In this document: positions 1-7,085 of the stretch, in pieces
Layout of the letters: every line of letters begins with the position of its first letter
How positions within the stretch are numbered: the stretch's first letter is position 1
Assembly (NCBI GenBank): GCA_013695405.1
Contig: JACDAO010000720.1
Coordinates: 1-7,085, forward strand
DNA: 7,085 nucleotides
Reading direction: 5' to 3'
Source: Acidobacteriota bacterium
Lineage (GTDB): Bacteria > Acidobacteriota > Vicinamibacteria > Vicinamibacterales > Vicinamibacteraceae
The notes under the pieces: generated by a model
Seen by the model: only the letters and a program-made list of their open reading frames with translations
Database searches by the model: none
Told to the model about the DNA's origin: nothing
Translations under genes and position numbers: made by a program

Positions 1-425
1 GGGCCCGACGGCACGCCGCTGCTCGACGTGGTCGCCGACCTGCCGGCCGGGAACGCTTCTTCGCCGGTGGCGATTCGACCGTGCGCGGCTTCGCCCAGGA
101 CCGGCTCGGCGAGATGGCGACACTCGATCGCAACGGACTGCCGACCGGCGGGAATGCGCTGCTGGTGTTCAACGGCGAGGTGCGGGTGGCGGTGTGGCGG
201 GGCCTGGCCGCGGCGGCCTTCATGGACGCCGGCAACGTCTTCCTGCGCGTGTCCAACCTGGACGTCGGCGCGGTCCGCGGCGCAGCCGGGTTCGGCGTCC
301 GATACGCGTCGCCGATTGGCCCGATTCGAGTCGACCTCGGCTTCAAGCTCGATCGCCAGCGCTTCGCCAACGGCACCCGGGAAGGGCGGACGGCGCTGCA
401 CATCACCGTCGGCCAGGCGTTCTGA
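1..425 (+). CDS. BamA/TamA-family (Omp85) outer-membrane barrel protein, C-terminal part, with apparent frameshift
   Basis: This is the 3' end of a gene that begins before the window. Omp85 proteins are outer-membrane beta-barrels that insert or export other proteins. From position 51 the reading frame gives ERFFAGGDSTVRGF, containing the VRGF motif (81-92) of the conserved barrel loop L6. Strand-like segments follow, including AAFMDAGNVF, GFGVRYASPIGPIRVDLGF and a last strand ending TVGQAF. A terminal Phe is the usual signal recognised by the BAM machinery. The stop is TGA at 423-425. Bases 1-51 read sensibly only in another frame (LLDVVADLPAG), so the gene looks frameshifted by one missing G around 49-51. 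The ATG-less stretch from 51 cannot be a true start, since it falls inside the barrel. The gene converges on the glycosyltransferase with a 22-bp gap. Whether it is BamA, TamA or another paralogue cannot be told, because the POTRA domains lie outside the window. Confidence 0.88.
   Translation, partial: ARRHAAARRGRRPAGRERFFAGGDSTVRGFAQDRLGEMATLDRNGLPTGGNALLVFNGEVRVAVWRGLAAAAFMDAGNVFLRVSNLDVGAVRGAAGFGVRYASPIGPIRVDLGFKLDRQRFANGTREGRTALHITVGQAF
49..53 (+). other. Apparent one-base deletion (frameshift) in the Omp85 gene
   Basis: Frame 1 reads DVVADLPAG up to the GGG at 49-51, and frame 3 reads ERFFAGGDSTVRGF from 51 onward. Adding one G to the GGG run would join them as DLPAGERFFAGGDSTVRGF, which is what Omp85 barrels normally look like here. 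The site is a short homopolymer, so a sequencing or assembly error is the simplest explanation. A real inactivating mutation is the alternative. Confidence 0.75.
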
Positions 426-447
426 GCGCACCGGGCTTCGCGCGAGG

Positions 448-1134
448 CTAACGCAGCCAGTTGTACTTGACGATGCACCACAGCGCGCGGACACCGTCGC
501 GCCAGCCGATTTTCTTGCCTTCCTCGTAGGTCCGGCCGTCGTACGAGATGCCAACCTCGTAGATGCGTACCCGCAGCTTGGAGATCTTCGCGGTGATCTC
601 CGGCTCGAAGCCGAAGCGGTTCTCCTCGACGGTGATGCGCTGCAGCACCTCGCGGCGGAACACCTTGTAACAGGTCTCCATGTCGGTGAGGTTGAGGTTG
701 GTGAAGGCATTCGAGCAGAGCGTCAGGAACTTGTTGCCGAGCGAGTGCCAGAAGTACAGCACGCGGTGCGAGTCGCCACCGGCAAAGCGAGACCCGAACA
801 CGACGTCGGCGCGTCCGTCCTCGATCGGCTTGAGCAGCTTGGGATACTCCTGCGGGTCGTACTCGAGATCGGCGTCCTGGATGATCACCACGTCGCCGGC
901 GGCGGCGGCGAAACCCGAGCGCAGGGCCGCGCCCTTGCCCTGGTTCCGATCGTGGTACAACACGCGCACGTTGCCGGGGAACGTGGTGCGCTGCAGCAGC
1001 TCGCGCGTGCCGTCGCTCGAGCAGTCATCGACGAGGACGATCTCCTTGTCCAGAGCCACCGCCTGGACGCGGTCGACCAGGCTGAGCAGCGTGTGCACCT
1101 CGTTGTACACCGGAATGACGACGGTCAGTTTCAT
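448..1134 (-). CDS. Family 2 glycosyltransferase, dolichol-phosphate-sugar-synthase-like
   Basis: This is a cytoplasmic GT-A fold enzyme of 228 residues that should transfer a sugar from a nucleotide donor, often to a polyprenyl phosphate in this subgroup. Visible motifs are VIPVYNE (residues 6-12), VDDCSSDGT (35-43), QGKGAA (65-70), the metal-binding DAD within QDADLEYDP (86-94), FGSRF (113-117) and DMETCYKVF (151-159). The conserved tail holds [17 protein letters not shown]. No membrane segment is present, unlike longer DPM-type proteins. The ATG at 1134 places the first beta-strand at the N-terminus, as is usual for the family. An alternative ATG at 1179 would add 15 residues and has a perfect AGGAGG six bases upstream, but a TATACT box lies between the two starts, which favours 1134. 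The gene converges on the Omp85 gene and diverges from the SurA-like gene. Donor and acceptor cannot be read from the sequence. Confidence 0.95.
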   Translation of the reverse strand: MKLTVVIPVYNEVHTLLSLVDRVQAVALDKEIVLVDDCSSDGTRELLQRTTFPGNVRVLYHDRNQGKGAALRSGFAAAAGDVVIIQDADLEYDPQEYPKLLKPIEDGRADVVFGSRFAGGDSHRVLYFWHSLGNKFLTLCSNAFTNLNLTDMETCYKVFRREVLQRITVEENRFGFEPEITAKISKLRVRIYEVGISYDGRTYEEGKKIGWRDGVRALWCIVKYNWLR

Positions 1135-1801
1135 GCAGGCGATCGGCCCGTTCGGCGCCGCGACAGTATATCTGGCCATTGTCGGCCTCCTGGCCGGGGC
1201 GGCGCGACCGGTGCGTGCGCAGTCGATCCTGATCGACCGTCTGGTGGCGGTGATCGGTGAGCAGGCGCTGACCTGGCGCGACGTCGCGTCGGCGCGCCTG
1301 CTCGGGTCGATCCCGTCGACCGGCACCGAGGCCGACGCGATCGACCATCTGGTCACCCGCGAGTTGATGCACCTGGAAGTCGAGCGCCTCGCCGTGGCGG
1401 CGCCGATTGCCGCCGCGGTCGACGATCGGCTGCGGCGGGCCAGGCTGCGCGCCGGCAGTGACGCCGCCTGGCTGCAGGGGCTCCGCAGCGCGGGTCTGAC
1501 CGCGGAGAGCGCCAGGGCCTGGGTCGGTGACGACCTGCGGATGGACGTCTACGTCGATCAGCGCTTCACCGCGGCCGCGCAGCCGACCGACTTCGAGGTG
1601 ACGCAGGAGGCGCGACGGGTTGCTCCGCCAGCGGCACGCGATTGGGCTGCGCCACCGGCTGCCGCCGCCGACGTGTCGATGGAGCAGTTGCAGGACGCCC
1701 GCCGCCGGCTGGTCGACCAACGCCGTGCTGCCCTGGTCGCCGACTGGATCGCCGGCATCCGCGCCCGCACACCGGTGCAGCTGACCGGGGCCCGCCCGTG
1801 A
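1133..1801 (+). CDS. Secreted SurA N-terminal-domain-like protein lacking a PPIase domain
   Basis: The product has 222 residues. Residues 1-29 look like a Sec signal peptide: a hydrophobic core [12 protein letters not shown], then VRA before a likely cleavage at A29/Q30. The n-region lacks a basic residue, which is unusual; an ATG at 1115 would lengthen it but adds no positive charge. [18 protein letters not shown] (34-51) matches the opening of the SurA/PPIase chaperone N-domain, and the helical end [20 protein letters not shown] (191-210) resembles the closing helix of the same fold. Between them lies a helical region and a Pro/Ala-rich linker (about 164-180), with no parvulin domain. SurA-type proteins bind unfolded outer-membrane proteins in the periplasm; this one would be chaperone-only. 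It overlaps the next gene by GTGA, implying co-translation. The function as a chaperone is inferred, and a specific helper for the downstream ligase is possible. Confidence 0.8.
   Translation: MQAIGPFGAATVYLAIVGLLAGAARPVRAQSILIDRLVAVIGEQALTWRDVASARLLGSIPSTGTEADAIDHLVTRELMHLEVERLAVAAPIAAAVDDRLRRARLRAGSDAAWLQGLRSAGLTAESARAWVGDDLRMDVYVDQRFTAAAQPTDFEVTQEARRVAPPAARDWAAPPAAAADVSMEQLQDARRRLVDQRRAALVADWIAGIRARTPVQLTGARP
1165..1170 (-). promoter_or_regulatory. Candidate -10 box for the glycosyltransferase gene
   Basis: On the minus strand the hexamer is TATACT, five of six matches to the sigma-70 -10 consensus and an AT-rich spot in GC-rich surroundings. It would put the transcript start near 1158, about 24 bases before the ATG at 1134. 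I see no convincing -35 hexamer 16-18 bases upstream, so this is tentative. It lies inside the signal-peptide codons of the opposing SurA-like gene. Confidence 0.3.
1186..1191 (-). promoter_or_regulatory. AGGAGG, possible ribosome binding site for an alternative glycosyltransferase start
   Basis: On the minus strand AGGAGG stands six bases before an in-frame ATG at 1179. If used, the glycosyltransferase would be 243 residues and would begin [15 protein letters not shown]. The same bases encode part of the hydrophobic core (GLLAG) of the signal peptide on the plus strand, so the match may be coincidental. Confidence 0.3.
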
Positions 1802-3774
1802 TCGCGGCGTTCACCGGTCTGCTGCTGCTGATCGTGGCGGCCGCGTACCTGGCCGGCCCCGCGTGGCTGGCGCTCTCCTCGGCCCTGGTGCCGGTGTGGC
1901 TGCGGGCCGTGCTGGTCCTGCTCACGGTGCTGGCATGCGTGCGTCCGGCCTGGTCGCCGGCGGTGCTGCTGGGCACTGTGCCGTTGCTGCCGGTGTGGCC
2001 GACGATCGTGCCCGCGCTGCCGCCGGCGCTGGTGCATCTGGTGGTGCTCAGCCAGGCCATTCCCTGGCTGATCCGCCGCGCCGTCGGTCGGGTCCACCTC
2101 ACGCGCTGCAGCATGACTCCGGGGTGGGCGCTGTTCGTGGCGGTGGCCGCGGTGTCGGTCTGCGTCGGGTTGACTCCGGCTCGCTGGCGTGGCGCGGAGG
2201 CCGCGCACGTCTGGCGCAACATCACCGCGCAGGTGCCGGGCTACATCTTCGTGTCGCACGCCACCAGCGACGGCCGGGCGCTGCCGATGTTGCTCGGGCT
2301 GGTCGACGGCCTGCTCTGCTGCGTCATCGTCAGCGGCTCGCTCACGCGCGCGACCCGCCCCGGCACGCTGCGTGCCGCGGCCGTGGCGGCGGTGGCCAGT
2401 GCCCTGTTCGGGATGGTGCAAGCCTCGAACGGGCTCGGCCTGCAGCACGCCTGGCAAATCTTCGACGCCGGCATCGTCCGCATCAACGCCACCTACGTCG
2501 ACCCCAATGCGCTGGCGGCGTTCTACGCGTTGATTGGACCGGTGCTGATCGGTCTGGCACTCGCGGCGGCCCGATGGCGGCGTGCCGCGTGGGGCGCGGC
2601 CGCACTGATCGTGATGGTCGCGATGGTGATGACCGCCGGCCGCGCCGGCCTCGCCTCGCTTGCGCTCGGCTGCGCGGTGCTGGCCTGGCTCGGCCTGCGG
2701 CGCGAACTCGATGCAGTCGATCCGTCACGGCTGGTGCGGCGGTATGCGCGACCGGTCGTGCGCGGCGGGGCAGTGGCGGCGGTGGTCGTCCTGGTAGCGG
2801 TGGTCACGGTCGGCACGACGTTGAACATGCGTCACGAACAGCAGACCTCGTACCTGCACACCTGGCTCTACACCTTGAACCTGCGACAGTCGCCCGACGC
2901 GATTGCCAAAGGCCGCCTGGCGGTGTGGCGGATCGTGATGACGATGGTGCGCGAGGCGCCCTTGACCGGCATCGGCCTTGGCAACTCGGTCAACGAGTTC
3001 GAACGCTACCGCGGGCAGCTCGGCATCGCCTCGTTGCCGTCCGATGCGCGGCTCTCGGCACACAACACGTACCTGCTGGTCACCAGCGAGCTTGGCGTGA
3101 TCGGCCTGACGGCATGGCTGCTGATGATGTTCGCGGTGCTGCATGGCATCCGCGCGCCCGGCAACCTGCCGTTCCGCGATCCCGCGGGCTGGCCGGTGCT
3201 GGGGCTGGCGGCCGGCCTGGCCGGCTACGCCTTCACGATGCTGACCGGCGATCGCATTCTGCTGCGCGAGGACATCGTCGTTGGTACCACGTGCGCGGCG
3301 ATTGCCTCACTCGGCGCCGGGCCGCTGCCGCGCCCGTGGCGCGTGTTGTCGTGGCTCACCCTGGCCGTGGTGCTGGCCAGCTGGCCGGTCCGCGCGACCT
3401 CCCGGCCGCTGGTGCCGGTGTCGCTGCCCGAACGCGAGGGGTTGCATGACGACCAGATCGGCGTGCGTGGCGACACCTACCGCTGGAGCACCGGCTACGC
3501 GGTCATCTACCTGGCGGCCGATGTCGTCGACGTCCAGTTGCCGGTGCGCAATCTGTCGCCGGGGCGGCAGCAGATCGACATCTTCGTCGACGGCCGGCAC
3601 GCGGACCGCCGTCAACTCGAGCCCGGCCCGTGGGTGACGCTCTCGTACCGTCTGCCGCCGGCGCCTCGCTCGGGTTGGCATCGTCTCGCGTTGCAGGTCA
3701 CGCCGACATGGCAGGCGCCCGGCGACCCTCGCGTGCTCGGCGTCGTAGTAGGGGAGTGGACGGAGGAGAGATAG
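1798..3774 (+). CDS. O-antigen ligase / Wzy-type polymerase family membrane protein with extra C-terminal domain
   Basis: This is a 658-residue inner-membrane protein. About a dozen hydrophobic segments span residues 1-530. Family marks are ATYVDPNALAAFY (231-243), TAGRAGLASL (279-288), the periplasmic loop segment GRLAVWRIVMTMVREAPLTG (372-391), GIGLGNS (391-397) and AHNTYL (421-426), with the His typical of the Wzy_C domain. Such enzymes join or polymerise lipid-linked glycans on the outer face of the inner membrane. After the last membrane segment (about 515-530) there is a hydrophilic tail of roughly 120 residues (540-658), rich in alternating beta-type sequence (VDVQLPVRNLSPG, IDIFVDGRH, WVTLSYRLPP), probably an extracytoplasmic beta-sandwich. 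The GTG start at 1798 shares bases with the stop of the SurA-like gene, so the two are probably translationally coupled. Ligase versus polymerase, and the glycan concerned, cannot be decided from sequence. Confidence 0.92.
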   Translation: MIAAFTGLLLLIVAAAYLAGPAWLALSSALVPVWLRAVLVLLTVLACVRPAWSPAVLLGTVPLLPVWPTIVPALPPALVHLVVLSQAIPWLIRRAVGRVHLTRCSMTPGWALFVAVAAVSVCVGLTPARWRGAEAAHVWRNITAQVPGYIFVSHATSDGRALPMLLGLVDGLLCCVIVSGSLTRATRPGTLRAAAVAAVASALFGMVQASNGLGLQHAWQIFDAGIVRINATYVDPNALAAFYALIGPVLIGLALAAARWRRAAWGAAALIVMVAMVMTAGRAGLASLALGCAVLAWLGLRRELDAVDPSRLVRRYARPVVRGGAVAAVVVLVAVVTVGTTLNMRHEQQTSYLHTWLYTLNLRQSPDAIAKGRLAVWRIVMTMVREAPLTGIGLGNSVNEFERYRGQLGIASLPSDARLSAHNTYLLVTSELGVIGLTAWLLMMFAVLHGIRAPGNLPFRDPAGWPVLGLAAGLAGYAFTMLTGDRILLREDIVVGTTCAAIASLGAGPLPRPWRVLSWLTLAVVLASWPVRATSRPLVPVSLPEREGLHDDQIGVRGDTYRWSTGYAVIYLAADVVDVQLPVRNLSPGRQQIDIFVDGRHADRRQLEPGPWVTLSYRLPPAPRSGWHRLALQVTPTWQAPGDPRVLGVVVGEWTEER

Positions 3775-3795
3775 CCTGCGCCCTGCGCCCTGCGC
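3775..3795. repeat. Three perfect tandem copies of the heptamer CCTGCGC
   Basis: The copies lie at 3775-3781, 3782-3788 and 3789-3795. They begin right after the ligase TAG (3772-3774) and end right before the stop of the convergent CPBP gene (3796-3798 on the plus strand), so the repeat is the whole intergenic gap. The repeat has no dyad symmetry and no T-run, so it does not look like an intrinsic terminator. Confidence 0.9.
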
Positions 3796-4614
3796 CTACA
3801 TTGGCGGGATCAAGCCGGCACGGGAGGCGTACTGGTAGAGCCCGATCTCGATCAGGTTGAACAGCGAGTGCGACACCGCCGGGCCGACCATGCTGCGGCG
3901 GCGCAGATAGAAGACGCCCCACAACAGCCCGAGCGTGCCGGTAATCAGCGCAGCGTCCCGGCCTTGCGCGAGGTGGCCGAGCCCGAACACCACGCTGAAC
4001 AACACCACCCCGACACGCGCGCCGCCGAGGTCCTGATCGAAGCGGTGCAGGATGAACGCGCGCTGCACTTCTTCGCGGACCCCGCCGGCCAGCACGACGA
4101 CCACCGCGAAGACCGCGATTCGCCACGGTGAGGTCAGCATCGCCTGCAGCGGGTTCTGCGGGACGTTGTGCAGCCACGGTGCCAGGGCCTGCACCAGCGC
4201 GCCGAGGGCGACGACCACCGCAAACACCAGCGGCACGTAGAGCACGCCGCGCCGCACTTCGGGCCAGACCGAGCCACGCCCCAGCAGCACGTCGGCGGCC
4301 CGCTCGCCGCGCAAGCGCAGGAACAGGATCACCAGCAGCAGGATGGCGGCGGTGTCCAGCACCGACAGCGCCACCACGAAGCCGAACGGCAGCCCGGTAT
4401 CGCCGCCGACGCGAAAGCCGACTGCGAGCAGCAGGCCGCCGATCAGCAACTGGGTGGGAAATCCGGAACAGGCCAGCACTTCGAGCACCGACAGGGCCCT
4501 GGCCGCCGGCGTCCGGACCGGAAGGGCCGGATGGTATGGCTGGACTGGCTCATCGAGACTGCCCGGAGTGATCACTGGGTAAATGTTACGCTGTGACGAC
4601 GCGCTGCGTCTCAT
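3796..4614 (-). CDS. CPBP-family (CAAX/Abi) intramembrane glutamic protease
   Basis: The 272-residue product has a polar Pro-rich N-terminal part (about 1-40) and then some seven to eight hydrophobic segments. The three CPBP signatures can be seen: a glutamate motif GGVREEVQRAF (177-187), FGLGH (210-214, FxxxH) and HSLFN (249-253, HxxxN). Relatives include Rce1 prenyl-protein proteases, bacteriocin-immunity proteins and sorting proteases for C-terminal anchors. The first motif is not a clean EExxxR: when R185 is aligned with the family Arg, the first Glu becomes R180. The ATG at 4614 is chosen because GGAAGGA precedes it by four bases; a GTG at 4629 is the other option. The gene converges on the ligase gene and diverges from the response regulator. 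Its substrate is unknown, and no candidate sorted protein is visible in the window. Confidence 0.92.
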   Translation of the reverse strand: MRRSASSQRNIYPVITPGSLDEPVQPYHPALPVRTPAARALSVLEVLACSGFPTQLLIGGLLLAVGFRVGGDTGLPFGFVVALSVLDTAAILLLVILFLRLRGERAADVLLGRGSVWPEVRRGVLYVPLVFAVVVALGALVQALAPWLHNVPQNPLQAMLTSPWRIAVFAVVVVLAGGVREEVQRAFILHRFDQDLGGARVGVVLFSVVFGLGHLAQGRDAALITGTLGLLWGVFYLRRRSMVGPAVSHSLFNLIEIGLYQYASRAGLIPPM

Positions 4615-4618
4615 CCGG

Positions 4619-4625
4619 TCCTTCC
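4619..4625 (-). promoter_or_regulatory. Ribosome binding site GGAAGGA of the CPBP gene
   Basis: On the minus strand GGAAGGA ends four bases before the ATG at 4614. It supports that start over the upstream GTG at 4629, for which this site would fall inside the coding sequence. Confidence 0.55.
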
Positions 4626-4630
4626 ACACT

Positions 4631-4636
4631 GAAAGG
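4631..4636 (+). promoter_or_regulatory. Ribosome binding site GAAAGG of the response-regulator gene
   Basis: GAAAGG stands seven bases before the GTG at 4644. This decides the start: an in-frame GTG at 4593 has no such site and would overlap the CPBP gene head to head. Confidence 0.55.
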
Positions 4637-4643
4637 TTGTCTC

Positions 4644-6071
<1,428 letters not shown>

Positions 6072-6084
6072 GCGCGGTGCCCTC

Positions 6085-7085
6085 ATGCGCCTGAGTTTCC
6101 AGACGCGCCAGGTCATCGGCGTCACCTTCATCGTGGCGTTGTCGGTGATGGCGATGAGCGTCGTGCACCTGACCGCGCAGGCCAGGACGTTGCTCGCCGA
6201 AAGCGAACTGCGCGGCCGGATGCTGGCCAACTCCACCTTCCAGCGGGCCTTCAGCCTGGTCCGGAGCCGCGAAACGGCAGCCGCCGACCTGCAGGTGGAC
6301 GACGGCCTGCGGGCGATTCTGCTCTCGGCGATTGGCTACGCCGAGAACGTCACCTACGCGACCATCACCGACGTCCACGGCGTCGCGCTGGTGCACAGCT
6401 CGCCGACGCTGGAGGGCACGGTCGTGCCGCCGCAGCAGCCGCTCGATCAGCTGATGACGGCCGGCGCGCTGACCCAGCTCCGCAGCGTCTGGCAGCAACG
6501 CACCTACGAAGTGGCGCAGCCACTGTTGCTCGGCGACGAGCGTTTCGGGTCGATCCGGATCGGCGTCTCGACGGTGCTGATCTGGGGCGAGTTGCGCAAG
6601 GCACTGACCTCGGTGATCAGCGTCGCGGCGCTGTCGCTGGTGCTGGCGACCGGCCTCTCGTGGCTGCTGGCGCAACGGTTCCTCCGGCCGATCCACGTCC
6701 TGCAGAGCGGCATCGCGCGACTGGAGCAGGGCGAGGAAGACGTCCGGCTGGATCTGCCAGGCGACGAATTCAAGGATCTGGGAACCTCGTTCAACGCGCT
6801 CAGCGAGTCGGTCTCGACCGCCAGGACGCGGCTGGTCGAGCAAGCCAGGCGCGCCGAGTCGGTCGTCGAAAGGCTCGAGGACGCGGTGGCGATCGTCGGC
6901 CCCGATGGCGACGTGGTGTTTGCCAACGCGGCGATGAAGGCGATGCTGCCCAGGCTCGAGGCCGGCGTGGCGCTGACAGAGGCGGCACCGGCGGAGCATC
7001 CCTGCCGATTGCTGATCGAGCAGGCGCTGGCGGTGCGCGCGTCGCGCGGCCCGGTGATGGCCGACCTGCCGACCGGCGCCGGTGA
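6085..7085 (+). CDS. Sensor histidine kinase, N-terminal part (TM, sensor, TM, HAMP, PAS), cut by window end
   Basis: The open frame runs from ATG 6085 to the window edge, giving 333 residues without a stop. A first membrane segment (about 8-30) is followed by a periplasmic region (31-170). That region has Cache/PAS-like segments such as VTYATITDVHGVALVHSS and GDERFGSIRIGVS. A second membrane segment follows (about 172-195). A HAMP linker starts at FLRPIHVL (199-206), with GDEFKDLGTSFNAL (226-239) as its second half. A short coiled linker follows, then the beginning of a PAS domain (about 260 on, DAVAIVGPDGDVVFANAA). The HisKA and ATPase domains must lie beyond 7085. No in-frame start exists between the regulator's stop and 6085. 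It is very probably the partner kinase of the NtrC-type regulator just upstream. The ligand cannot be predicted. Confidence 0.92.
   Translation, partial: MRLSFQTRQVIGVTFIVALSVMAMSVVHLTAQARTLLAESELRGRMLANSTFQRAFSLVRSRETAAADLQVDDGLRAILLSAIGYAENVTYATITDVHGVALVHSSPTLEGTVVPPQQPLDQLMTAGALTQLRSVWQQRTYEVAQPLLLGDERFGSIRIGVSTVLIWGELRKALTSVISVAALSLVLATGLSWLLAQRFLRPIHVLQSGIARLEQGEEDVRLDLPGDEFKDLGTSFNALSESVSTARTRLVEQARRAESVVERLEDAVAIVGPDGDVVFANAAMKAMLPRLEAGVALTEAAPAEHPCRLLIEQALAVRASRGPVMADLPTGAG

Larger units (their letters stand above)
4567..4643. promoter_or_regulatory. Divergent start region between the CPBP gene and the response regulator
   Basis: The true gap between the two chosen starts is only 4615-4643. 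The region 4571-4596 (ATCACTGGGTAAATGTTACG and on) is clearly less GC-rich than its surroundings and could hold the regulator's promoter; TAAATG at 4580-4585 is a weak -10 candidate without a good -35. For the CPBP gene, TTGACG reads on the minus strand at 4673-4668, inside the regulator's 5' codons, but the hexamer 17 bases on is poor. A 10-bp palindrome AGTGATCACT lies at 4567-4576. I find no GG-N10-GC sigma-54 promoter here. Confidence 0.3.

Noticed and set aside
46..54. Programmed ribosomal frameshift in the Omp85 gene
   Set aside because: The sequence is not a proper X XXY YYZ slippery heptamer in the incoming frame, and programmed frameshifting is not known for Omp85 genes. An indel or sequencing error is simpler.
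426..447. Terminator between the convergent Omp85 and glycosyltransferase genes
   Set aside because: Only a four-base GCGC/GCGC pairing is possible and there is no T-run on either strand.
28..1260. A 410-codon plus-strand frame over the barrel end and the glycosyltransferase
   Set aside because: It crosses two genes in wrong frames; both the Omp85 C-terminus and the GT2 motifs are read in other frames.
1863..3449. A 528-codon plus-strand frame inside the ligase gene
   Set aside because: Gly/Ala/Arg-rich shadow frame. The ligase frame has conserved membrane and loop motifs throughout.
4567..4576. Perfect palindrome AGTGATCACT as an operator
   Set aside because: Several 10-bp palindromes are expected by chance in 7 kb, and this one lies within the CPBP coding sequence. 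Only its position near two starts gives it weight.

Overview
The window is GC-rich and densely coding, with very short gaps and high-GC codons in every gene. The protein flavour suggests a Gram-negative (two-membrane) bacterium: an Omp85/BamA-type outer-membrane barrel, a SurA-like periplasmic protein, an O-antigen ligase/polymerase and an NtrC-type regulator. My best guess is Acidobacteriota (Vicinamibacteria-like), with a myxobacterial or other high-GC delta-type lineage as the alternative. This guess is an inference from gene content, not a measured placement. No RNA gene, insertion sequence, CRISPR array or phage gene was seen.

Layout, left to right. (1) 1-425 (+): the C-terminal end of a BamA/TamA-family barrel, with an apparent single-base frameshift near position 51. 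(2) 448-1134 (-): a cytoplasmic family 2 glycosyltransferase of the dolichol-phosphate-sugar-synthase-like type, convergent with the barrel gene. (3) 1133-1801 (+): a secreted SurA-N-like protein without a PPIase domain. Its ATG and that of the glycosyltransferase share the tetranucleotide CATG. (4) 1798-3774 (+): an O-antigen ligase/Wzy-type membrane protein with an extra extracytoplasmic C-terminal domain, joined to gene 3 by a GTGA stop/start overlap. (5) 3796-4614 (-): a CPBP-family intramembrane protease, convergent with gene 4. The 21-bp gap between their stop codons is exactly three copies of CCTGCGC. (6) 4644-6071 (+): an NtrC-family sigma-54-dependent response regulator, divergent from gene 5 with a 29-bp gap. 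(7) 6085-end (+): the N-terminal part of its probable partner histidine kinase (TM, sensor, TM, HAMP, PAS), cut by the window edge before the catalytic domains.

How they may work together (inference): the left and middle parts look like envelope construction. The barrel inserts outer-membrane proteins, the SurA-like protein may escort clients in the periplasm, the GT2 enzyme may make a lipid-linked sugar, and the ligase/polymerase handles glycan on the outer face of the inner membrane. The right part is a two-component system of unknown signal; nothing in the window proves that it controls the envelope genes. The most interesting points are the coupling of a PPIase-less SurA-like gene to a ligase with an added C-terminal domain, the noncanonical first motif of the CPBP protease, the heptamer repeat filling a convergent junction, and two very tight divergent gene starts.
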